From: Bosea sp. RAC05
GTDB lineage: Bacteria; Pseudomonadota; Alphaproteobacteria; Rhizobiales; Beijerinckiaceae
DNA length: 64,000 nucleotides
Direction of reading: 5' to 3'
NCBI RefSeq assembly: GCF_001713455.1
Contig: NZ_CP016464.1
Span: 4,574,001-4,638,000 of the forward strand
Shown here piece after piece: positions 18,717 to 25,776 of this stretch. Under the pieces are notes generated by a model. It worked only from the letters and a program-made list of their open reading frames with translations, searched no databases and was not told the origin of the DNA. How positions within the stretch are numbered: position 1 is the stretch's first letter; each line of letters starts with the position of its first letter. The translations under genes and the position numbers were made by a program.

Positions 18717-18925
18717 GAGCGAGGGTCGGCGGGCCTGTCCGTGCGCATCTCGTCGAGATCGCCCTCCCACCCCAGACCGCGCATGTCGCTGATCACCTGG
18801 CGCAGTTCGGCGTTCTTGACGAGTCGGCGCAGCGCCTCCTCGACGGTCGCCTTCTTGGTCGGCAGCCCCGTCACCTCCATCGCCTCCTTGAGAAGCGCGT
18901 CGTCGATGTCGATATTCGTGCGCAT
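18713..18925 (-). CDS. vapB: VapB-type antitoxin
   Basis: It encodes 70 residues from the ATG at 18925. The N-terminal MRTNIDIDDALLKEAMEVTG is the ribbon-helix-helix family start seen in VapB antitoxins. TKKATVEEALRRLVKNAELR continues the helices. The acidic C-terminal tail (RGLGWEGDLDEMRTDRP) is the likely toxin-binding segment. A perfect palindrome lies 10-39 bp before the start codon and is the probable site of autoregulation. Confidence 0.88.
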   Translation of the reverse strand: MRTNIDIDDALLKEAMEVTGLPTKKATVEEALRRLVKNAELRQVISDMRGLGWEGDLDEMRTDRPADPRS

Positions 18926-18934
18926 CGCTGCCTC

Positions 18935-18964
18935 ATGTGTATGGACCGGCAACACCATACACAT
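18935..18964. promoter_or_regulatory. vapBC operator palindrome
   Basis: A perfect inverted repeat with 10-bp arms (ATGTGTATGG at 18935-18944 and CCATACACAT at 18955-18964) flanks a 10-bp spacer. It lies directly upstream of vapB. Arms about two helical turns apart fit two ribbon-helix-helix dimers. Confidence 0.65.
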
Positions 18965-19009
18965 CGACGGTCTCGTCCGCAATTTTGGCACCGCGCCCCA
19001 AAAAACCTC

Positions 19010-19038
19010 TTGTCGTCGGGGGCCATCATCCGTATATG
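19010..19038 (+). promoter_or_regulatory. sigma-70 promoter for the ornithine decarboxylase leader
   Basis: TTGTCG (19010-19015) and TATATG (19033-19038) are separated by 17 bp. Transcription would begin near 19045, about 450 nt before the decarboxylase ATG, which explains the very long gap here. Confidence 0.5.
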
Positions 19039-19043
19039 CCTCC

Positions 19044-19480
19044 TACCCAATTCGCACGTGCCTGTGGCCGCGTGTCAGTCGGTGGGCATCCGGACAAGAG
19101 GCCGGACAGCCGCCAGGTGTTGGAGACGGATGGAGGGGGATGGATATCCCCTCAAATCACGCTCCCGGTTCCCTTCTCAAGGGAACTGTCACCGAACAGC
19201 GACTGGCAGCCGGAGGCGAAACCGGCGAACCCCGAATCTCCACGGGGGACGCAGCTTAAAGCAACGACGGAACGGGCTTTTTTTGGTCTCGCTGGTCCTC
19301 CAAAGACCAGCACCGAAGAGGCTTGTCCTTCATTGCCGGGCGTGCGGGGTCTCCCCAAGCGACGGTTACCAGGGTCCGGACGTTTCGTTCGGTGATGTGC
19401 GGCGTTTCCAACGCGTCGCGGATCGCTCGACCGACTCAAGCCGGCTTCATGTCGCATCGGCGCCGCTTGCGCCGGAGGGA
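19044..19480 (+). ncRNA. speF: long structured 5' leader of ornithine decarboxylase, speF-type RNA candidate
   Basis: About 440 nt of non-coding sequence precede the decarboxylase gene. It is full of stem-loops: GAGGGG/CCCCTC (19133-19153), a perfect 8-bp stem with a 3-nt loop (19168-19186, GTTCCCTT CTC AAGGGAAC) and a 7-bp stem at 19291-19311 (GCTGGTC/GACCAGC). A T-rich run (GGGCTTTTTTT) lies at about 19275-19285. The conserved speF RNA motif is known upstream of alphaproteobacterial ornithine decarboxylases. Assignment rests on position, length and structure; I could not run a covariance model. Exact ends are approximate. Confidence 0.6.
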
Positions 19481-19490
19481 GACGCGTCTC

Positions 19491-20636
19491 ATGACCGAGC
19501 GCATCCGTGAGTTCCTTCGTACCCGCCGCGAGGATGGGCCCTGCGTCGTCATCGATCTCGATGTCGTGCGCGAGAACTACCATGCCTTCTCCCGGGCCCT
19601 TCCCGACACGCGCGTCTTCTACGCCGTGAAGGCGAATCCCGCGCCGGAAGTGCTGGCCCTGCTCGCCAAGCTCGGCTCCTGCTTCGATTGCGCCTCGGTC
19701 GTCGAGATCGAGCTCGCCCTCGCGGCTGGTGCCACGGCGGATCGCATCTCCTTCGGCAACACGATCAAGAAGGAGCGCGACGTCGCCCGCGCCATGGAGC
19801 TCGGCGTGCGCCTGTTCGCCGTCGACTGCACGGCCGAGGTTGAGAAGGTCGCCCGTTCGGCAAACGCCACCGGCGCGAAGGACGTGCGCATCTTCTGCCG
19901 CATCCTCTGCGACGGCGCCGGCGCCGACTGGCCGCTCTCGCGCAAGTTCGGCTGCGTGCCCGAAATGGCCGCGGACGTGCTCGAGCACGGCCATCGCCTC
20001 GGCCTGTCGGCCTACGGCATCTCGTTCCATGTCGGCTCGCAGCAGGCGAATGTGAACGCCTGGGATTCCGCCCTGGCCTCGGCCTCGGCGGTGTTCAAGG
20101 AATGCGCCACCCGTGGGCTCTCGCTGTCGATGGTCAACCTCGGCGGCGGCTTCCCGGCGCGCTACTTGAAGCCGATCCCGGGCGTGCCGTCCTATGGCGA
20201 TGCGATCTTCCAGGCGCTGTCGAAGCATTTCGGCAACCAGCTCCCGGAGACGATCATCGAGCCGGGTCGCGGCATGGTCGGCAATGCCGGCCTGATCGAG
20301 ACCGAGGTCGTCCTGATCTCGAAGAAGGCCGCGGACGACCAGGTCGCCTGGGTCTATCTCGACATCGGCAAGTTCAACGGTCTCGCCGAGACCATGGACG
20401 AGGCGATCCGCTACCCGATCCGCAGCGCCCGCGACGGCGATGCGACGGTGCCCTGCATCCTGGCCGGCCCGACCTGCGATTCGGTCGACGTCATGTACGA
20501 GAAGACCCCGTACATGCTGCCGTTCAGCCTCGAGATCGGCGACAAGCTGCTGATCGAGGGCACGGGCGCCTATACGACGACCTATTCGGCCGTCGCCTTC
20601 AACGGCTTCCCGCCGCTGAAGCAGTACGTCATCTGA
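19491..20636 (+). CDS. ornithine decarboxylase (fold-III PLP enzyme)
   Basis: The protein has 381 residues from the ATG at 19491, with GGAGGGA 10 bp upstream. It is an alanine-racemase-fold decarboxylase that turns ornithine into putrescine in the cytosol. The PLP Lys is in VFYAVKANPAPEVL, the phosphate-binding glycines in VNLGGGFPAR, and GPTCDSVDVM holds the second-subunit Cys and Asp. CASVVEIELAL and ISFHVGSQQ are also family hallmarks. Lysine or diaminopimelate decarboxylases share the fold, but the short length and leader favour ornithine. Putrescine would feed the homospermidine synthase gene 5 kb downstream. Confidence 0.9.
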   Translation: MTERIREFLRTRREDGPCVVIDLDVVRENYHAFSRALPDTRVFYAVKANPAPEVLALLAKLGSCFDCASVVEIELALAAGATADRISFGNTIKKERDVARAMELGVRLFAVDCTAEVEKVARSANATGAKDVRIFCRILCDGAGADWPLSRKFGCVPEMAADVLEHGHRLGLSAYGISFHVGSQQANVNAWDSALASASAVFKECATRGLSLSMVNLGGGFPARYLKPIPGVPSYGDAIFQALSKHFGNQLPETIIEPGRGMVGNAGLIETEVVLISKKAADDQVAWVYLDIGKFNGLAETMDEAIRYPIRSARDGDATVPCILAGPTCDSVDVMYEKTPYMLPFSLEIGDKLLIEGTGAYTTTYSAVAFNGFPPLKQYVI

Positions 20637-20642
20637 CGAAAC

Positions 20643-20662
20643 GGGGCGCCGCAAGGCGCCCC
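20643..20662 (+). terminator. terminator-like hairpin after ornithine decarboxylase
   Basis: GGGGCGCC pairs with GGCGCCCC around a GCAA tetraloop, seven bases after the stop. No T-run follows, so termination is probably partial. Confidence 0.5.
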
Positions 20663-20864
20663 TCCACCATCGGGTCCGGCGAAGCGCCCTGCCGTCATCG
20701 ACAGGCCGCCCGCGGTTTCGGGCGGAGCGTCCGCGCCTCCAGAAGGAAGCGCGGCGGACGTGGCTCCCGCCGGACCCCCTTTCCCACATCCCAGTTGCTG
20801 TGGCCGCGTTCGCGCGGCGCCGGGAAGGTCTGCTGCGCGCAGGCGCTCCGGCCGGAGGTGCGTC

Positions 20865-21401
20865 ATGATCACGATCCGCGACGAAGTCGCTGCCGACATC
20901 CCCGACCGCGAGGCGCTGCTCGACCGCTGCCTCGGCGAGCGTCGCACCGCCAAGTCGAGCGAGCGCCTCCGCGAGGGTCGTTTGCCGGCTGATGGCCTGG
21001 CCTTGACCGCCGAGCGCGACGGCGTCGTCGTCGCGACGGTGCGGCTTTGGTCTGTCGAGGCCGGTGGCAAGGCTGCGCTCCTGCTCGGCCCGCTCGCGGT
21101 CGCGCCCGAGCTGCAGGGCGAGGGTCTCGGCCGCGCGATGATGCGCGAGGCGATCTGGCGCGCCGCCTGCCGCGGCCATGGCGCCGTCCTGCTCGTCGGT
21201 GACGCCGCCTATTACGAGCGCTTCGGGTTCTCGGGTGATCTCACCCGCGATCTCGCCATGCCCGGCCCAGTCGAGCGCGAGCGCTTCCTCGGCCTTGAGC
21301 TGCGCGACGGCGCGCTGTCGGGCGCCAGCGGCATCCTCGTCGCCACCGGCCGCATGGCCGAGGCCACGCCGGCCGCTGAGCCCGCGCGCCGCGCCGCCTG
21401 A
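20865..21401 (+). CDS. GNAT-family N-acetyltransferase (YhbS-like)
   Basis: The protein has 178 residues from the ATG at 20865, preceded by GGAGGTG. The acetyl-CoA binding motif is LLLGPLAVAPELQGEGLGRAM (V-x-P-x-x-Q-G-x-G-L-G). VLLVGDAAYYERFGFSG is the typical C-terminal GNAT block of the YhbS/COG3153 group. The open frame upstream lacks coding character. It lies 228 bp after ornithine decarboxylase on the same strand; a GNAT gene behind the decarboxylase suggests an amine or polyamine-related acetylation, which is inference from position. Confidence 0.87.
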   Translation: MITIRDEVAADIPDREALLDRCLGERRTAKSSERLREGRLPADGLALTAERDGVVVATVRLWSVEAGGKAALLLGPLAVAPELQGEGLGRAMMREAIWRAACRGHGAVLLVGDAAYYERFGFSGDLTRDLAMPGPVERERFLGLELRDGALSGASGILVATGRMAEATPAAEPARRAA

Positions 21402-21411
21402 GGATAACCCC

Positions 21412-21440
21412 GACGGCCCGGGCGTTTCGCCGGGGCCGTC
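21412..21440 (+). terminator. terminator-like hairpin after the GNAT gene
   Basis: A 13-bp arm pair with one mismatch (GACGGCCC... / ...GGGCCGTC) surrounds a TTT loop, about ten bases after the stop. No T-run follows. Confidence 0.4.
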
Positions 21441-21511
21441 ACGCATCCGTCATCGAAACGTAGCCGCTCCGTCGTCCCCGCCCGCCATGACCCCGGCCGA
21501 AGGGGAGGTCC

Positions 21512-22447
21512 ATGGCGCAGGCGGTGTTCACGGCGGGCAAGGCAAGGGAATGGAGTGCGCCGCGCTGGCGGCCGCGCCGGTCGACCGTGCTCGCCTTCGC
21601 GATGCTGGCGCCGTCGCTCTTGTTCCTGGCGCTGTTCACCTATTGGCCGGTCGTCCAGGTTCTCTGGCAGTCGCTGCACGGGCAGGTCCGCGTCGGTGGC
21701 CCGCAGGCCTATGTCGGCGCGCAGAACTTCCTCAAGCTCTTCGCCGATCCCGCCTTCCGGAAGGCGCTGGCCAACAACCTCGTCTACGCGCTCGGGACGG
21801 TGATCCCGAGCCTCGTCCTGGCGCTGGGTTTCGCCATGGCGCTGGCGCGGTCGAGCCGGGTCAATGCGCTGTTCCGCGCGCTGTTCTTCCTGCCCGTTCT
21901 GATCCCGCTGGTCGCGGCGGCCTCGATCTTCCTGTTCCTGTTCCTGCCCAATGTCGGGCTGCTCGACTACCACCTCGCCAAGCTCGCCCTCTCCGGCCCC
22001 AACTGGCTCGGCGATCCCGATGTCGCGCTCTGGTCGATCATGGCGCTGACGATCTGGAAGAACGCCGGCTACTACATGCTGTTCTTCCTCGCTGGCCTCC
22101 AGGCGGTGCCGGCGGACGCCTATGAGGCGGCGATCCTGGATGGCGCCGGCCCCTGGCAGCGCCTGCGCTATGTGACCCTGCCCTATCTCAAGCCGACCAT
22201 CGGCTTCGTGCTCGTCATCGGACTGCTCAACGTCGTCACGCAGGTCGACCATGTCTTCGTGCTGACCAAGGGCGGCCCGTCGGACTCCACCAACCTGCTG
22301 CTGTTTTATGTCTACCAGCAGGCGGTCGAGAACTACGACGCCGGCCGCGCCGCCGCCGGCACGCTGGTGATGCTGGCGCTGCTGCTCGCTGTGACCGCCT
22401 CCTCGCTGCGCACGCTCGAACGCTCCTTCGGGGAGAAGGAGACATGA
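21512..22447 (+). CDS. UgpA-like sugar/glycerol-phosphate ABC permease
   Basis: The 311-residue permease has six hydrophobic segments and the EAA loop EAAILDGAGPWQRLRYVTLPYL near residues 207-228, the ATPase-docking site. The N-terminus (PRRSTVLAFAMLAPSLLFLALFTYWP) is typical of MalF/UgpA subunits. Its stop overlaps the next permease start by four bases. With UgpE-like and UgpB-like subunits and a GpdQ-like phosphodiesterase downstream, import of glycerol 3-phosphate or glycerophosphodiesters is likely. The order A-E-B differs from E. coli ugpBAEC. Confidence 0.88.
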   Translation: MAQAVFTAGKAREWSAPRWRPRRSTVLAFAMLAPSLLFLALFTYWPVVQVLWQSLHGQVRVGGPQAYVGAQNFLKLFADPAFRKALANNLVYALGTVIPSLVLALGFAMALARSSRVNALFRALFFLPVLIPLVAAASIFLFLFLPNVGLLDYHLAKLALSGPNWLGDPDVALWSIMALTIWKNAGYYMLFFLAGLQAVPADAYEAAILDGAGPWQRLRYVTLPYLKPTIGFVLVIGLLNVVTQVDHVFVLTKGGPSDSTNLLLFYVYQQAVENYDAGRAAAGTLVMLALLLAVTASSLRTLERSFGEKET

Positions 22448-23298
22448 GCGCCACCACCATGAGCACCGGCGTTTCGACCGGCGAGATCACGCCGAAGCTC
22501 GGCTATGCAGCGACGCTTCTGGTCGCCGGCCTCTGGATGGTGCCCTTCCTCTGGATGCTGGTCGCCGCCTTCAACCCTGAGAGCATTGGCGCCGGCATGG
22601 CCTCGCTGGTTCCGTCCTACATCCCGACGCTCGCCAACTTCCGCGAGGCCTGGGCCTCGGCCGATTTCCCGCGCTACGGGCTGAACACGCTCGTCATCAC
22701 GCTTGGCATTCTCGCCGTGCAGATCGTCACGATCACGCTCGCCGGCTACGCCTTCGCCAGGCTGGAATTCCCGGGCCGGACGCTGTGCTTCTATCTCTTC
22801 CTGCTCCAGCTCATGCTGGCTCCGGTCGTGCTGATCGTCCCCAATCTGACGACGATCGCGAAGCTCGGCCTCTATGACAGCCTGCTCGGCGTGATGGCGC
22901 CCTATTTCGCCTCGGCCTTCGGCACCTTCCTGATGCGCCAGGCCTTCCGGGCGATCCCGCGCGAACTCGAGGACGCCGCCCTGATCGACGGCGCCAGCGT
23001 CTTCCAGCGCATCGGCTTCATCTATCTGCCGCTGGCCAAGCCCTCGCTCGTCGCCTTCTCGATCGTCTCCGTCACCGCCCATTGGAACGAGTTCCTCTGG
23101 CCGCTGATGGTGATCAACTCGCCCGATCTGCGCCCGCTCACCGTCGGCCTCGCCTCCTTCACCCGCGGGGCGGAGGGCGCGCAGGCCTGGGGCGTGATCG
23201 CGGCGGGAACCCTGCTGGTCAGCGCACCGCTGCTGATCGCCTTTGCGCTGTTCCAGCGCGCCTTCGTCAACTCCTTCGTCTCCTCCGGCATCAAGTAA
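22444..23298 (+). CDS. UgpE-like ABC permease
   Basis: This 284-residue inner-membrane permease has six hydrophobic segments. The EAA loop is ELEDAALIDGASVFQRIGFI near residues 175-194 and the C-terminal segment FALFQRAFVNSFVSSGIK is the usual MalG/UgpE end. It is translationally coupled to the upstream permease (ATGA overlap) and the solute-binding protein gene begins 11 bp after its stop. The pair forms the channel of a carbohydrate-type importer. Confidence 0.88.
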   Translation: MSATTMSTGVSTGEITPKLGYAATLLVAGLWMVPFLWMLVAAFNPESIGAGMASLVPSYIPTLANFREAWASADFPRYGLNTLVITLGILAVQIVTITLAGYAFARLEFPGRTLCFYLFLLQLMLAPVVLIVPNLTTIAKLGLYDSLLGVMAPYFASAFGTFLMRQAFRAIPRELEDAALIDGASVFQRIGFIYLPLAKPSLVAFSIVSVTAHWNEFLWPLMVINSPDLRPLTVGLASFTRGAEGAQAWGVIAAGTLLVSAPLLIAFALFQRAFVNSFVSSGIK

Positions 23299-23309
23299 GG
23301 GAAGCCACC

Positions 23310-24641
23310 ATGACGACCACCAGACGCAACATCCTCGCCGGCGCCGCGCTCGCCGCGAGCTTCGCGCTGTCGCCCGCCTTCGCCCAGGCGCCGACCGAGA
23401 TCGAGCTGTTCTTCCCCGTCCCCGTCGACGGCCAGCTCGCCCGCGACATGGCCGCGATGATCAAGGAGTTCAACGAGAAGAACCCGTCGATCAAGGCCAC
23501 CCCGGTCTATACCGGCTCCTATGACGAGACCCTGATCAAGACCCGCGCCGCGATGAAGGCCGGCAAGCCGCCCGCCGCCGTGATCATGTCCGCCAACTTC
23601 CTGCTCGACCTGAAGATCGAGGGCGAGATCCAGGCGATGGACGGCCTGATCAAGGCCGACGGCAAGACCAACGACCAGTTCATGGGCCAGTTCTTCGACG
23701 CGCTGCACGGCAACGCCGTGCTCGACCGGCAGGTCTATGGCGTGCCCTTCCACAACTCGACGCCGCTGCTCTACGTCAACACCGACCATCTCAAGGAAGC
23801 CGGCCTCGATCCCGACAAGCTGCCGGCGAACTGGGAAGAGCTGGTCACCACCGCCAAGAAGCTGACCAAGCGCGACGGCGACCGCGTCACCCGCTGGGGC
23901 ATGATGATGCCCTCCAACTATGATTACGGCGGCTGGATCCTGCAGGCCCTGACCCATTCCAATGGCGGCCAGTGGTTCAACGTCGATTACGGCGGCGAGG
24001 TCTATTACGACACCCCCTCCATGCTCGGCGCCCTGACCTTCTGGTCCGACCTCATCGCCAAGCACAAGGTCCATCCGGCCGGCGTCCAGGCGGGCGGCGC
24101 GGTCTCCTCGGCCTTCCTCTCCGGCCAGGCCTCGATGATGCTGCTCTCGACCGGCTCGCTGACCCATATCCGCACCAACGCGAAGTTCCCCTACAAGGTC
24201 GCCTTCGTGCCGAAGAACGTGAAGAACGAGGTGCCGATCGGCGGCGCCTCGCTGGTCATCCCGACCGGCGTCGAGGGAGAGCGCCGCAAGGCCGCCTGGA
24301 CGCTGATCAACTGGATGACGAGCCCGGAGAAGTCCGGCTGGTGGAGCCGCGCCACCGGCTATTTTGCCCCCAACAAGGCCGCCTACGACATGCCGGAGAT
24401 GAAGGCGTTCCTCGCCAAGAACCCCGACGCCGGCATCGCGGTGAGCCAGCTCGCCGTCGCTAAGCCGTGGTTCGCCACCTACAAGACGGTCCCCGTCCGC
24501 AAGGCCATCGAGGACGAGCTGGCGGCCGTGCTCTCCGGCAAGAAGACGCCGAAGGAGGCCCTCGTCGCCGCCCAGAAGGGCGCCGACGAGATCATGCGCC
24601 CTTACGTCGAGCAGACCGCGCTGAAGCTGCCGACGAACTGA
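23310..24641 (+). CDS. UgpB-like solute-binding protein
   Basis: The protein has 443 residues from the ATG at 23310. The signal peptide is MTTTRRNILAGAALAASFAL then SPAFAQ, cleaved near residue 26; the double Arg could also allow Tat export. The mature protein shows the family-1 binding-protein pattern ELFFPVPVDGQLARDMAAMI, and a UgpB-like end VRKAIEDELAAVLSGKKTPK. YGVPFHNSTPLLYVNTDHLK is strongly UgpB-like. Ligand is likely glycerol 3-phosphate or a glycerophosphodiester, from the downstream GpdQ-like gene. No ATPase gene accompanies the operon. Confidence 0.88.
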   Translation: MTTTRRNILAGAALAASFALSPAFAQAPTEIELFFPVPVDGQLARDMAAMIKEFNEKNPSIKATPVYTGSYDETLIKTRAAMKAGKPPAAVIMSANFLLDLKIEGEIQAMDGLIKADGKTNDQFMGQFFDALHGNAVLDRQVYGVPFHNSTPLLYVNTDHLKEAGLDPDKLPANWEELVTTAKKLTKRDGDRVTRWGMMMPSNYDYGGWILQALTHSNGGQWFNVDYGGEVYYDTPSMLGALTFWSDLIAKHKVHPAGVQAGGAVSSAFLSGQASMMLLSTGSLTHIRTNAKFPYKVAFVPKNVKNEVPIGGASLVIPTGVEGERRKAAWTLINWMTSPEKSGWWSRATGYFAPNKAAYDMPEMKAFLAKNPDAGIAVSQLAVAKPWFATYKTVPVRKAIEDELAAVLSGKKTPKEALVAAQKGADEIMRPYVEQTALKLPTN

Positions 24642-24655
24642 GGCCAGCAACAATC

Positions 24656-24730
24656 GCCATGCCCGGCCTCGAGCCGGGCATGGCGCTCTTCACCGCTTTC
24701 CACCGTCATGGTCGGGCTTGTCCCGACCAT
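24656..24730. repeat. two adjacent palindromes (REP-like)
   Basis: A 12-bp perfect stem (GCCATGCCCGGC / GCCGGGCATGGC, loop CTCGA) at 24656-24684 lies just after the ugpB-like stop and may act as a terminator. A second stem (ATGGTCGGG / CCCGACCAT, loop CTTGT) at 24708-24730 matches one hairpin of the 92-bp dispersed repeat. Confidence 0.6.
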
Positions 24731-24815
24731 CCACGTCTTTCCTCCTCGCCGTCGCAAGACGTCGATGCTCGCCACAAGGGCGAGCATGACGGGGAGGTCG
24801 CATCCGGACACCGCC

Positions 24816-25643
24816 ATGCTCATCGCCCAGATCACCGACCTGCACATCCGCCCGCGCGGCAAGCCCGCTTATCGCGTCTCCGAGACCAATGCGCTGAGCG
24901 AGCGCGCGCTCGATGTCGTCGCCAGGCTCTCGCCCCGCCCCGATCTGCTGGTGATCACTGGCGACCTCACCGACTGCGGCCTGCCCGAGGAATACGCCAT
25001 CCTGCGCGCGATGCTTGATGGCCTCGGCATTCCCGTCCTCGTCGTGCCAGGCAACCATGATCGCCGCGAAACGCTGACCGCGGGGCTGGCGCTCGATTCC
25101 CGCCAGGTGCTGGACGGCGGCTTCGTCCAGTTCGCTGCGGATCTCGGCCCGATGCGGCTGATCGGCCTCGACACGCTTCTGCCGGGCAAGAGCGCCGGCG
25201 CGCTCTGCGCGACGCGGCTCGCCTTCCTCGACAAGGCGCTGACGGAAGCCGACGGCAAGCCGGTCGCGATCTTCATGCACCACCCGCCCTTCGAGTGCGG
25301 CATCCGTCACATGGATGCGATCCGTCTCCTCGACGGTGCGCAGGAATTCGCGGCCATCGTCGCGCGCCACCCCAACATCGAGCGCATCCTCTGCGGCCAT
25401 CACCACCGCCCGATCGTCACGCGCTTTGCCGGCACCATCGCCCAGATCGCGCCCAGCGTGACCCATGCGGTGACGCTCGACCTGTCAGAGGCCAGCCCCT
25501 CGACCTTCCACATGGAGCCGCCTGCCTATCTGCTCCATTCCTTCCGCGAGGGAGCCGGCTTCGTCACGCACACCGCCTTTGTCGAGCGCTCGCCCGGCCC
25601 CTACCCCTTCGTGCTCGACGCCGATTATCCCGGCAGCCACTAG
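24816..25643 (+). CDS. GpdQ-like glycerophosphodiester phosphodiesterase
   Basis: The protein has 275 residues, the length of GpdQ. It splits glycerophosphodiesters to glycerol 3-phosphate and an alcohol with a dinuclear metal centre. All metal-ligand motifs are seen: ITDLHI near residue 5, VITGDLTD, VPGNHDRR, FMHHPPF and CGHHHRP. RPRGKPAYRVSETNALSERA resembles the GpdQ N-terminus. CpdA-type cAMP phosphodiesterases share the fold, but the whole-length pattern and the Ugp-like importer upstream favour GpdQ. Start ATG at 24816 (MLIAQITDLHI); the open frame before it crosses a repeat. Confidence 0.82.
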   Translation: MLIAQITDLHIRPRGKPAYRVSETNALSERALDVVARLSPRPDLLVITGDLTDCGLPEEYAILRAMLDGLGIPVLVVPGNHDRRETLTAGLALDSRQVLDGGFVQFAADLGPMRLIGLDTLLPGKSAGALCATRLAFLDKALTEADGKPVAIFMHHPPFECGIRHMDAIRLLDGAQEFAAIVARHPNIERILCGHHHRPIVTRFAGTIAQIAPSVTHAVTLDLSEASPSTFHMEPPAYLLHSFREGAGFVTHTAFVERSPGPYPFVLDADYPGSH

Positions 25644-25692
25644 ACTTCACGAGGACGCAGCGGCGACCGCTTGTACGGTTGATGTTTGACTT

Positions 25693-25728
25693 GGGGGACG
25701 CTTCCCCCCTAGGAGCCGGGGTGGCTCC
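25693..25728 (+). promoter_or_regulatory. two tandem hairpins in the leader of homospermidine synthase
   Basis: GGGGGA/TCCCCC (25693-25708, loop CGCT) is followed by GGAGCC/GGCTCC (25712-25728, loop GGGGT). They lie 49-84 bp before the start codon and after the phosphodiesterase stop. They could terminate upstream transcripts or shape the leader; function unknown. Confidence 0.4.
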
Positions 25729-25776
25729 GCGCGGCCACCCTCTCAACAGCGCCTTTCCCAAGGAGACAACCCGAGA

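Noticed and set aside
19152..21446. 764-residue open frame opposite ornithine decarboxylase and its leader
   Set aside because: Covers a certain gene and a structured leader; composition of a shadow frame.
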